In this document: positions 27,884 through 35,782 of the stretch, piece after piece
How the letters are laid out: each line of letters starts with the position of its first letter
Numbering within the stretch: the stretch's first letter is position 1
Assembly (NCBI GenBank): GCA_965223985.1
Contig: OZ245030.1
Coordinates: 2,852,001-2,916,000, forward strand
Reading direction: 5' to 3'
Length of the DNA: 64,000 bases
Source: JAPPKS01 sp963667895
GTDB lineage: Bacteria > Poribacteria > WGA-4E > PCPOR2b
The notes under the pieces: model-generated
The model's database searches: none
Told to the model about the DNA's origin: nothing
The model's input: only the letters and a program-made list of their open reading frames with translations
Translations under genes and position numbers: made by a program

Positions 27884-28741
27884 ATGTTCCGTTTTACCTA
27901 CATTCTTGTGGTCTTGGGCTTGTGTGTAATCGCAAGCGTCGCGTCGGCAGATGTGATGGATGGTGTCATTTCCGTCTGGAATTTTAATGATGGGACCGCA
28001 AATGACCTGTTTGGTCGTAACGATGGTGTTGTGAACGGCGGCGTGCAATTCGTTGATGGCAGGAGGCAATTGGGCGTTGACCTCAATGGGGCAGATGCCT
28101 CTATTGATATTCCGCACGGTCCCACGATGGATCCGATGGAAAACGCGTGGAGCGTTGCCGCATGGGCGTTCATCCGGCAAGGTGGAGATGCGTGGCCGAT
28201 AGTCTGGAAAGGCGATCAACTCGGCGGCGGGCCATTATTCATGTTTCGCTTGTGCACCAACAGCAACACCGATTTAACATGGGGCGCCAACAATGTCAAG
28301 GGTTCTGTAAATAACGAGAAAGAGCCGGGGGCAATCACAGCGGAGGGATGGTTCCATTCCGCACGCGTGTACCAAACCGGCGAATGGATCCACGTCGCGG
28401 AAATCGCGAACGGGGAGACCTTTAACGCCTACCTAAATGGGGAACCGGTTCTGACAACAGAAAGTTTTGATGCAGCTCCGTTCCGAAGCACCGATCCCAA
28501 ACCGATGACCGCGCCCTACATGCTTTATCCGGATAAACCCCTCCAAATCGGTGTGGGTAAAGGCTGGGGTGGTGAGAATGATTTCAGGTATCTTGACGCC
28601 ATTGTTGATGAGGTCGTAATTTACGACCGCGCGATTTCGCATGATGAGCTTAACGAACTCATGAACTTCGAGTGGCCGGCGACAGCAGTTGAGGCGAAGG
28701 ATAAGCTCGCTATCACATGGGCTGAAATCAAAAACGAGTAA
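27884..28741 (+). CDS. Secreted LamG-fold protein, array copy 3 (divergent)
   Basis: 285 residues, the most divergent array member. Signal peptide FTYILVVLGLCVIASVASA, then a LamG domain: SVWNFNDGTANDLFGRNDG, GVDLNGADASIDIPHG, WSVAAWAFIRQGG, GEWIHVAEIANGETFNAYLN and AIVDEVVIYDRAIS. It lacks the WQHGTDQH block of the others and has a longer insert instead. It still ends with the motif form VEAKDKLAITWAEIK. AAGGAGG is six bases before the ATG, and a strong hairpin terminator follows (28770-28815), so it may be a transcription unit of its own. Confidence 0.88.
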   Translation: MFRFTYILVVLGLCVIASVASADVMDGVISVWNFNDGTANDLFGRNDGVVNGGVQFVDGRRQLGVDLNGADASIDIPHGPTMDPMENAWSVAAWAFIRQGGDAWPIVWKGDQLGGGPLFMFRLCTNSNTDLTWGANNVKGSVNNEKEPGAITAEGWFHSARVYQTGEWIHVAEIANGETFNAYLNGEPVLTTESFDAAPFRSTDPKPMTAPYMLYPDKPLQIGVGKGWGGENDFRYLDAIVDEVVIYDRAISHDELNELMNFEWPATAVEAKDKLAITWAEIKNE

Positions 28742-28769
28742 GGTCAACTCGCTGAAGGATGTTAAATCG

Positions 28770-28815
28770 AAAAAGCCGGTCCTACGTAGAGGGAATGTGC
28801 GTGGTCCGGCTTTTT
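28770..28815 (+). terminator. Rho-independent terminator after LamG copy 3
   Basis: AAAAAGCCGG pairs with CCGGCTTTTT; an inner CC/GG pair follows after a T-T mismatch. The 3' arm ends in five T, 29 bases after the stop codon. The A-run on the 5' side would also allow termination from the other direction. Confidence 0.85.
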
Positions 28816-28960
28816 CCATTGTGACACACCAACACGCTTAGAAGGTGGGTAGAGAGGGTGTCGAGTACAACCGTTCCGAAAGAACCTTCAAAGAAGAGAA
28901 GGCATGTGCATAATTGATTAAAAACTATTACAAATTATGTACAAGAGAAAGGTGAGGATA

Positions 28961-29755
28961 ATGCCTAGCACTGTGGCAAGGATGACTATCATGTGTACGA
29001 GTTTCGTGGTTCTTTGGTCCATCCTCGCAGGGTCAGGTCATGCCGCCATTGACCCTGAGTCAATTGTCGCAATCTGGACCTTCGACGAGGGGAAAGACGA
29101 GGATGTCAAAGATGTCTCAGGTAATGGCAATGACGGGGTCGTTTTAGGTAAACCCAGGTGGGTCAACGGGAAATTTGGCATGGCTTTGAGTCTGGATGGC
29201 CAGGGCAATGTCGTGCAGATTGCTCAGTTTGGCAACGTCGCGCCCACGAAAGAAGTGACGATTACCATATGGGTACTCGTGAATGGGGTCAAGAATCAAG
29301 ATCTCTTGAGTTTTGACCCCATCATCGGAGTCAATCGCATCACTATCCATTTGCCCTGGAATGACGATATCGTCTGGCAACATGGTACCGACCAACACAA
29401 TTGCGTGATTCGTTGGAACGATGAGTTCAAAGGAGATTGGGAGTTCTGGGCTTTTGTGGGGAGCACGAAAGGGAACTATCTACGAATCTTCCGCAATATG
29501 GAAGAAGTCTGCCTAAGGGAAGATGCGCCTGAGGCAAAACCCGCTTTCAAGAAGTCTCCACAAACGTGGAACATCGGCGGTCGAAGAGGCTCGTCGGTTG
29601 AAGCCATCATTGACGAAATCGGGGTGTTCAACACCCCTCTCGGCGATGAGGACCTGACACGCATCATGGAGAAAGGATTGGAGGGAGCTGCATTCGCAGT
29701 CTCCCCCGCAGGCAAAATGGCGGTGCTCTGGGGTCGCATCAAAGCGCGAAGCTAG
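28961..29755 (+). CDS. Secreted LamG-fold protein, array copy 4
   Basis: 264 residues from ATG 28961, preferred over an ATG eight codons earlier because AAGGTGAG lies just upstream. Signal peptide (FVVLWSILAGSGHA), LamG domain with AIWTFDEGKDEDVKDVSGNG, WQHGTDQH and AIIDEIGVFNTPL, and the end motif VSPAGKMAVLWGRIK. It shares the signal peptide core with copy 5. Two extra Cys residues (in HNCVIRW and EVCLRED) are not in the other copies and might form a disulphide. Confidence 0.9.
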   Translation: MPSTVARMTIMCTSFVVLWSILAGSGHAAIDPESIVAIWTFDEGKDEDVKDVSGNGNDGVVLGKPRWVNGKFGMALSLDGQGNVVQIAQFGNVAPTKEVTITIWVLVNGVKNQDLLSFDPIIGVNRITIHLPWNDDIVWQHGTDQHNCVIRWNDEFKGDWEFWAFVGSTKGNYLRIFRNMEEVCLREDAPEAKPAFKKSPQTWNIGGRRGSSVEAIIDEIGVFNTPLGDEDLTRIMEKGLEGAAFAVSPAGKMAVLWGRIKARS

Positions 29756-29801
29756 GGACGTTCACAAACCATCACATTCACATAAAAAAAAGGCAAGAAA
29801 A

Positions 29802-30602
29802 ATGTCTAGTACGGCAGCAAGGTTTACTGTTGTTTGTGTGAGTCTCGTGGTTCTTTGGTCCATCCTCGCAGGGTCGGGTCACGCTGCCATTGATCCTGAG
29901 TCCATTATCGCAATCTGGACCTTCGAAGAAGGGAGAGGCGAGGATGTCAAAGATGTCTCAGGAAATGGCAATGACGGGTTCTTTTTGGGCAAACCCAAAT
30001 GGGTTGACGGGCAATTTGGTACGGCGCTGGATTTCGCTAGCCTCGGCGATGTTGTACAAATCGCCGAGTTTGGCAACGTTGCGCCTACCAAAGAAGCAAC
30101 GCTTACAGTATGGACAAAGCTTGGGGATACTATTAACTGTGATATCGTCAGCTTCGATCCACTCGCCGGAGACAATCGCTTTACAATCCACTTTCCGTGG
30201 GGAAACGGCGTTCTCTGGCAGCACGGTACTGACCAACACAATGTAGGAATCCGGTTGCCAGAGGAGACTTTAGATAATTGGGAACACTGGGCTTTTGTCG
30301 GAAGTACCAAGGGCGCCTACATGAAGATTCTTCGAAATGGCGAGGAAGTCGCCATGAAGGAGGACGAACCTACGGCAAAGCCTGCCTTTAGAACCTCTCC
30401 GCAGAACTGGAATATCGCCGGACGAAGAGGTTCGTCTTATACAGGGATTATCGACGAGCTTGGCGTTTTCAAGGCAGCCCTTAGCAACGACGATGTTCGG
30501 AGCATTATGGACAAGGGGTTGGAGCAAACCGCGTTGGCTGAAGCGGTGTCCCCACTAGGTAAGTTGACCACTACTTGGAGCCGATTCAAAGGACGAGACT
30601 AA
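29802..30602 (+). CDS. Secreted LamG-fold protein, array copy 5
   Basis: 266 residues. Signal peptide SLVVLWSILAGSGHA, LamG domain (AIWTFEEGRGEDVKDVSGNG, VVQIAEFGNVAPTKE, WQHGTDQH, IIDELGVFKAALS), end motif VSPLGKLTTTWSRFK. The start region from AGGCAAGAAAAATG through the first codons is repeated almost exactly before copy 6, a trace of tandem duplication. Only 46 bases separate it from copy 4, so co-transcription is likely. Confidence 0.9.
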   Translation: MSSTAARFTVVCVSLVVLWSILAGSGHAAIDPESIIAIWTFEEGRGEDVKDVSGNGNDGFFLGKPKWVDGQFGTALDFASLGDVVQIAEFGNVAPTKEATLTVWTKLGDTINCDIVSFDPLAGDNRFTIHFPWGNGVLWQHGTDQHNVGIRLPEETLDNWEHWAFVGSTKGAYMKILRNGEEVAMKEDEPTAKPAFRTSPQNWNIAGRRGSSYTGIIDELGVFKAALSNDDVRSIMDKGLEQTALAEAVSPLGKLTTTWSRFKGRD

Positions 30603-30636
30603 TACTCGGTACATCACGAAAGTAGAGGCAAGAAAA

Positions 30637-31437
30637 ATGTCTAGTACGGCAGCAAGGGTTACTTTTGCGTGCATGGGGTTTGTGATCGTTGGGCTCATCC
30701 TCGCAGGGTCTGGTCATGCTGTCATTGCCCCCGAGTCCATTGTCGGAATCTGGACCTTCGAAGAAGGGCGAGGCGAGGATGTCAAAGATGTCTCGGGTAA
30801 TGGCAATGACGGGTCCTTTTTGGGCAAACCCAGGTGGGTCAATGGGAAATTTGGCACAGGTCTAGATTTCAGAAGCCTGGGCGATGTCGTACAAATTCCC
30901 AAGTTTGGCCTCGTCGCTCCCACGAAAGAAGCAACGATTACCTTTTGGACAGAACTTGGGGATACTATCAACTGCGATATTCTCAGTTTTGACCCGCTTG
31001 TCGGTGACAACCGTATCACCATCCACTTTCCCTGGGGTAACCGCATTGTCTGGCAACATGGTACCGACCAACACGGTGCCGGGGCCGCCATGCCAGAGGA
31101 TACGTTAGGAAATTGGGAATTCTGGGCTTTCCTCGGAAGTACCAAAGGGAATTACATGAGAGTCCTCCGAAATATGGAGGAGTTTGACTTAAGGGAGGAT
31201 GCGCCCGAGAATAAGCCTGCTTTTAGAACCTCTGAACACAACTGGAATATCGCCGGTCGAAGGGGTTCATCCTACACAGGAGTCATCGACGAACTTGGGG
31301 TTTTCAAGGAAGTCCTTATCGACGACGATATTCGGAGCATTATGGACAAGGGACTGGAGCAGACCGCCTTGGCTGAAGCGGTCTCCCCATTAGGCAGGTT
31401 GACCACTACTTGGAGCCGAATCAAAGGGCGAGACTAA
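30637..31437 (+). CDS. Secreted LamG-fold protein, array copy 6
   Basis: 266 residues with the same plan: signal peptide GFVIVGLILAGSGHA, LamG domain (GIWTFEEGRGEDVKDVSGNG, FRSLGDVVQIPKFG, WQHGTDQH, VIDELGVFKEVLI), end motif VSPLGRLTTTWSRIK. The C-terminal third is closest to copy 5, while FTELGD-like central residues (FWTELGDTINCDILSFDP) match copies 1 and 2. It therefore also looks like a mosaic. It follows copy 5 after 34 bases. Confidence 0.9.
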   Translation: MSSTAARVTFACMGFVIVGLILAGSGHAVIAPESIVGIWTFEEGRGEDVKDVSGNGNDGSFLGKPRWVNGKFGTGLDFRSLGDVVQIPKFGLVAPTKEATITFWTELGDTINCDILSFDPLVGDNRITIHFPWGNRIVWQHGTDQHGAGAAMPEDTLGNWEFWAFLGSTKGNYMRVLRNMEEFDLREDAPENKPAFRTSEHNWNIAGRRGSSYTGVIDELGVFKEVLIDDDIRSIMDKGLEQTALAEAVSPLGRLTTTWSRIKGRD

Positions 31438-31470
31438 ACTTAGTACATCACGAAAGTAAAGGCAAGAGAA

Positions 31471-32273
31471 GTGCCTAGTATGGCAGCAAGATACCCTTTT
31501 GCGTGCGTGGCGTCCGTGATTGTTGGGTTGATTGTCACGCTACCTGGTTATGTCGCCATTGACCCCGAGAACGTTGTTGGCGCCTGGCTCTTTGATGAGG
31601 GCGAAGGTGAGGTGCTGGAAGATATCTCGGGTAATGGCTACGATGGAATTATTGTGGGCAAGCCCAAATGGGTGGATAGCAACTTCGGCAAGGCTCTGGA
31701 GTTCAACGGTCAGGGTGAAGTTGTCGAGGTTCCCGGATTGGGACTGGTAGACCCCACGACTGAGGTGACAATCGTGACATGGGGACATCTTCCGGAGGCT
31801 AGAAACCAGGACATGTTCACCTTTGATCCGCTCGTTGGCGACAATCGCATTACGATTCACTTGCCCTGGGATAACACCGTTATCTGGCAACACGGTACTG
31901 ATCAACACGCGGCTTGGGGGACCCTTTGCCCCAGGAAGCCGTGGGAAAATGGACACACTGGGCTTTTGTCGGCAGTGCTAAACAGAACTTTCTTAAAATT
32001 CTGCGTGATGGTCAGCTATTCACAATAAGGGAGGATGAGCCGACGGCAAAGCCTGCTTTTCGGGCTTCTGACCATACATGGAGCATTGCCGGCAGAAAAG
32101 GCTTATCCTATGCCGGCGCCATCGACGAAGTTGCGCTGTTTAATATCGCACTGGGCGATGAGGACATTAAGCGCATAATGGACGAAGGATTGGAGGGTGC
32201 TATCTTCGGTGCCGCAGTGTCGCCGTTGGGTAAACTGGCTACTACTTGGAGTCGAATTAAAGCAAGAGACTGA
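31471..32273 (+). pseudogene. Secreted LamG-fold protein, array copy 7, single-base frameshift
   Basis: The gene starts at GTG 31471 with signal peptide VIVGLIVTLPGYVA and the LamG domain through WQHGTDQHAAWG, then leaves frame at a run of five G (31916-31920). The second frame carries on without loss (DPLPQEAVGKWTHWAFVGS, AIDEVALFNIALG) to the end motif VSPLGKLATTWSRIK. One extra G in the run would restore a normal 267-residue protein. Because both halves are otherwise intact, this is either a very recent mutation, a sequencing error in a homopolymer, or a slippery switch. The start region repeats that of copy 6. Confidence 0.85.
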
Positions 32274-32321
32274 TAAGCAAGAAAGGTAATAGCATCCCAT
32301 TCAATTTCTGTGTGTTCTCCC

Positions 32322-32338
32322 TCTCCCTTGATGGGAGA
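32322..32338 (+). repeat. Small hairpin of a dispersed intergenic type
   Basis: TCTCCC and GGGAGA pair around TTGAT in the gap between LamG copy 7 and the first beta-propeller gene. Similar pieces (CCCTTTCCCTTGATG at about 57811) occur elsewhere in gaps, so it looks like a dispersed element. Its lack of a T-run argues against a strong terminator. Confidence 0.4.
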
Positions 32339-32482
32339 AGGTAGTGATAAGGTTTGTCACCACGTTTGGGGCTTAAGTTTGACCTACATTCTTGTGCCTC
32401 ATGCCTAGGTTTCCAAGGCATTTAATCAGATCGCAAAGGAGACAACTGGAAAACCGCTTATACGGTTACTTGGAGCTTGAGG

Positions 32483-33475
32483 ATGTATTACAGATGGACA
32501 CTTGCGCTTCTCATGCTAAGTGGCGTCGTCCTGTTGAACGGCGTTGTGTTATTTATGAGCGTTTGGGCGCAAGCCCCCCAAAAAGGGACAATTGCCTTCG
32601 CTACACCTCGTCCACCCGCAGGGAATCTTTGGTTAATGGATGCCGATGGCGAGAATCCGCGCGCGGTACCAAACGTTAAGGGGGGAGCCTCGGGCATGAC
32701 ATGGTCGCCAGATGGTCGAAAGATTGCCTACTATAGCGGAGTGGAGCCGAACAACGATGAGATCTTTGTGGTCGATGCCGATGGCGAGAATCTCACCAGG
32801 CTGACAGAGCATCCCAAGAACGACAGGTGGCCCACGTGGCATCCTAACGGTCAAAAGATCGCATTCGCCTCCAAGAGGGATGGGAACTTGGAAATCTACG
32901 TGATGAACGCGAATGGGGAAAACAAGCAGAACATCACCAACCACCCGGACGCAGACTTCGACCCGTCATGGTCGCCAGATGGTCGAAAGATTGCCTTTTA
33001 CACCTCCCGGGACGGGAATGCGGAAATCTATGTGATGAATGCCGACGGGGCGGATGCACAGAACCTCACCAACCATGACGCCGAAGACATCCAACCAGAC
33101 TGGTCGCCAGACAGTCAAAAGATTGCCTTTGTCTCTGACCGGGCAGAGGGCGATGACATCTTTGTGATAGGCGCAGATGGGAAGAACCTCAAACGGCTCA
33201 CAAATGTGCCTCAACCAGACACAGAGCCTGCGTGGTCCCCAGATGGCGAAAAGGTTGTTTTCACGAGTGCTCGAGGTGGAAAAGTTGACATTTGGGTGAT
33301 GGATGCAAACGGAAAAGGTGAGCCTGAAAAACTGACAGAGGAAGCCAACTGGAACCGTTCTGCAGACTGGTTCGACCCCGTCTTTGCCCAGCGGTTTTCC
33401 GTTTCACCTGCCGACAAGCGTCCTTTGACCTGGGGCTGGCTCAAAAGGTCCGGACATGCACTGTCTCAGAGATAA
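32483..33475 (+). CDS. Secreted TolB-like (PD40) beta-propeller protein 1
   Basis: 330 residues from ATG 32483, chosen because GGAG lies seven bases upstream and the paralogue starts at the same point; TTG 32477 is possible. A signal peptide ends near VWAQA. Six propeller blades follow with the PD40 pattern: WSPDGRKIAYY, WHPNGQKIAFASKRDGN, IYVMNANGENKQNITNH, WSPDSQKIAFVSDR and WSPDGEKVVFTSARGG. After WFDPVF the protein ends with VSPADKRPLTWGWLK plus a short basic tail, the same motif as the upstream LamG proteins. Likely a periplasmic or extracellular binding scaffold. No tol genes are nearby. Confidence 0.9.
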   Translation: MYYRWTLALLMLSGVVLLNGVVLFMSVWAQAPQKGTIAFATPRPPAGNLWLMDADGENPRAVPNVKGGASGMTWSPDGRKIAYYSGVEPNNDEIFVVDADGENLTRLTEHPKNDRWPTWHPNGQKIAFASKRDGNLEIYVMNANGENKQNITNHPDADFDPSWSPDGRKIAFYTSRDGNAEIYVMNADGADAQNLTNHDAEDIQPDWSPDSQKIAFVSDRAEGDDIFVIGADGKNLKRLTNVPQPDTEPAWSPDGEKVVFTSARGGKVDIWVMDANGKGEPEKLTEEANWNRSADWFDPVFAQRFSVSPADKRPLTWGWLKRSGHALSQR

Positions 33476-33586
33476 AGCTGAGCAAGGGTTACGATGTGAT
33501 GCAAGCAGCAAGTGATACGTCAGGCGGCGTGAGATGGTAGTGAAAATCTTAAAATCAAAAAGTAAGCCAAAACAAGGAGGTTCATA

Positions 33587-34567
33587 GTGTATTCTAGACA
33601 GAAATTTGCGTTATTCATGTTGGGCGCCGCGTTCCTGCTGAGCGATGTTGTGCTTTCAATGCCTGCTTGGGCACAAGCACCCAAGGAACCGACAATCGCT
33701 TTTGCCACTTCGCGTGGAGGTGGCAGACTCTGGTTGATTACCCCGGATGGGAAAAATGCGCGCGCGGTACCGAACGCTCCGGGGGCAGGTCTTGGAATCG
33801 CGTGGTCGCCGGATGGTCGGAGGATTGCTTACTATGCAGAGGTAGATAACAACATAGATGTCTTCGTGATTGATGCTGATGGAGAGAATCTCCAAAGGCT
33901 GACAGAGCATCTCAAAGCTGACAGGTGGCCCACGTGGCACCCCAACGGTCAGAAGATGGCTTTTACCTCCAAGCGCGACGGTAACCTTGAAATCTACGTG
34001 ATGAATTCGAATGGGGAGGGAAAGCAGAACATTACCAACCACCCGGATGCAGACTTCGACCCGTCGTGGTCTCCCAACGGTCGAAAGATTGCTTTCTACA
34101 CTTCCCGGGACGGAAATGCTGAAATCTACGTGATGGACACTGATGGGCAGAATCCAGTGAACCTGACAAACAACGACGCCGAGGACATCCAACCGGACTG
34201 GTCTCCAGATAACGAGATGATTGTCTTCGTCTCCGATCGGGCGGGACCTGACAACATTTTTGTGATGAATGCGGACGGGGGCAACCTCGATCAGATTACG
34301 GATGTACCGCAGCCTGATAATGAACCTGCGTGGTCGCCGGATGGGAAAATGATTGCCTTCACAGGCGCGCGGGATGGAACCATTGATGTCTGGGTGATGG
34401 ATGCTGATGGAGATAATGCGGTAAGCCTGGAGGGCGGCGGCTGGAATCGTAATCCGTCATGGTTTGACCCAGCTTTTGCAGGGGAGTTCTCGGTTTCTCC
34501 CGCGGGCAAATACCCTTCGATCTGGGGCCAGCTCAAACAGTTGGAACGTCCATCATTTAGAAGATAG
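33587..34567 (+). CDS. Secreted TolB-like (PD40) beta-propeller protein 2
   Basis: 326 residues from GTG 33587, six bases after AAGGAGG. Signal peptide ends near AWAQA. Six PD40 blades nearly parallel to those of the protein before it (IAFATSRGGG, WSPDGRRIAYY, WHPNGQKMAFTSKRDGN, WSPNGRKIAFYTSRDGN, WSPDNEMIVFVSDR, WSPDGKMIAFTGARDG). It ends WFDPAFAGEFSVSPAGKYPSIWGQLK plus a basic tail. The pair is a tandem duplication, clearly older than LamG copies 1 and 2. Asp-rich blade loops (DADGEN, NADGGN) could bind calcium. Confidence 0.9.
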   Translation: MYSRQKFALFMLGAAFLLSDVVLSMPAWAQAPKEPTIAFATSRGGGRLWLITPDGKNARAVPNAPGAGLGIAWSPDGRRIAYYAEVDNNIDVFVIDADGENLQRLTEHLKADRWPTWHPNGQKMAFTSKRDGNLEIYVMNSNGEGKQNITNHPDADFDPSWSPNGRKIAFYTSRDGNAEIYVMDTDGQNPVNLTNNDAEDIQPDWSPDNEMIVFVSDRAGPDNIFVMNADGGNLDQITDVPQPDNEPAWSPDGKMIAFTGARDGTIDVWVMDADGDNAVSLEGGGWNRNPSWFDPAFAGEFSVSPAGKYPSIWGQLKQLERPSFRR

Positions 34568-34770
34568 AGCGGTTGCACACGCTAGTGTTTGTAGTTAAGG
34601 CGATGAGCAGGAAGCTTTCGAGGGCAATGGTGGTTGACCCACCCAAAATAATCTTGCGTCAGAATACTACATGTGGAGATATTTTATATTCTTCACGCAG
34701 TCAATTTGTTTTCACCTAAGTCACAGTATTGTTGTGAAAAGATTACCGCGCAAGGAGCGAGGGCAAACTT

Positions 34771-35760
34771 ATGGCAAGCATCCATATTCCAAAACCGTGG
34801 AAAATTCCAGAGCGGGAAGTAACGCTAGAATCGGATTTTATGAAGCGGCGCCGCTTTCTAACAAGGGTAGTTGGCGCAGGGCTTTCGATGGCTGGCGCCT
34901 CAATCCTGGGTTGTGAAAGCAACTCAGAATCAAAGACACCTCCAAAAGCCGACTCAGATTTCACGAAGCCTGAATCAATTGTGCAGAATCCAAAATTTGC
35001 ACAGGTTGACCGACCACTCACCGGCGAAGCGCTGGCTGCGAAGTACAATAACTTTTATGAATTCGGGGGTACGAAGTCCATTTGGAAAAAAGCTCAAGCG
35101 TTGCCGACTGAAAACTGGAAGGTGGAAGTTACGGGCAGGGTCAAAAATCCACGAACGTACGATCTGGACGATATCAAGAGGAAGTTTGCGTTAGAAGAGC
35201 GCGTCTATCGCTTCCGCTGCGTTGAGGCATGGGCAATGGTTGTTCCGTGGACAGGATTCCCCATGAAATTGCTCATTGAAGATGTACAACCTACATCAGC
35301 GGCGAAGTTCGTGCGGTTTACCTCGTATTACGATCCGGAGATTACCAAAGGCCCGTTTTGGACGCCTGCGTCTCGATTACCCTGGCCTTACACAGAAAGT
35401 CTCCGCATTGATGAGATGGCGAACGAACTTGCGTTCTTTGCCGTTGGCATCTATGGACACGATCTTCCGAAACAACACGGTGCGCCTATCCGTGAAGTGG
35501 TGCCGTGGAAATACGGCTTCAAGGGAGCCAAATCAATTGTTAAGATTGAGTTCATCGATCATCAGCCGGCTACGTTCTGGAATACACTCCAACCGACCGA
35601 ATACGATTTTGAAGCCAATGTCAATCCTAATATGCCCCACCCGCGTTGGTCGCAAGCCACAGAACGCTTGATTGGTCCCGGGCGTGCCTCTTCTTGGGAT
35701 AGGCGTCCCACCCTTCTCTATAACGGCTACGCTGAGTATGTCGCGCATCTTTATAGCTGA
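34771..35760 (+). CDS. msrP: Protein-methionine-sulfoxide reductase catalytic subunit MsrP-like molybdoenzyme
   Basis: 329 residues. The N-terminal HIPKPWKIPEREVT stretch before the signal is typical of MsrP/YedY. The twin-arginine signal MKRRRFLTRVVGAG follows and ends in an unusual ILGC that could be a lipobox. The sulfite-oxidase fold contains RFRCVEAWAMVVPWTGFP, with the Cys that binds the molybdopterin molybdenum, and VVPWKYGFKGAKS. MsrP repairs oxidised methionine in periplasmic proteins. Its usual membrane partner MsrQ is not next to it. AAGGAGCGAGGG precedes the ATG. It lies just after the secreted array. Confidence 0.93.
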   Translation: MASIHIPKPWKIPEREVTLESDFMKRRRFLTRVVGAGLSMAGASILGCESNSESKTPPKADSDFTKPESIVQNPKFAQVDRPLTGEALAAKYNNFYEFGGTKSIWKKAQALPTENWKVEVTGRVKNPRTYDLDDIKRKFALEERVYRFRCVEAWAMVVPWTGFPMKLLIEDVQPTSAAKFVRFTSYYDPEITKGPFWTPASRLPWPYTESLRIDEMANELAFFAVGIYGHDLPKQHGAPIREVVPWKYGFKGAKSIVKIEFIDHQPATFWNTLQPTEYDFEANVNPNMPHPRWSQATERLIGPGRASSWDRRPTLLYNGYAEYVAHLYS

Positions 35761-35782
35761 CAAAGTTCGTGCCAATACGGTT

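Noticed and set aside
25759..34567. Idea that the shared tails are sortase (LPxTG) or exosortase (PEP-CTERM) signals
   Set aside because: No LPxTG, no PEP, and no hydrophobic helix with a basic end follows the motif.
34743..35048. Minus-strand open frame opposite the start of msrP
   Set aside because: It is the complement of the Tat signal and linker region and has no protein pattern of its own.
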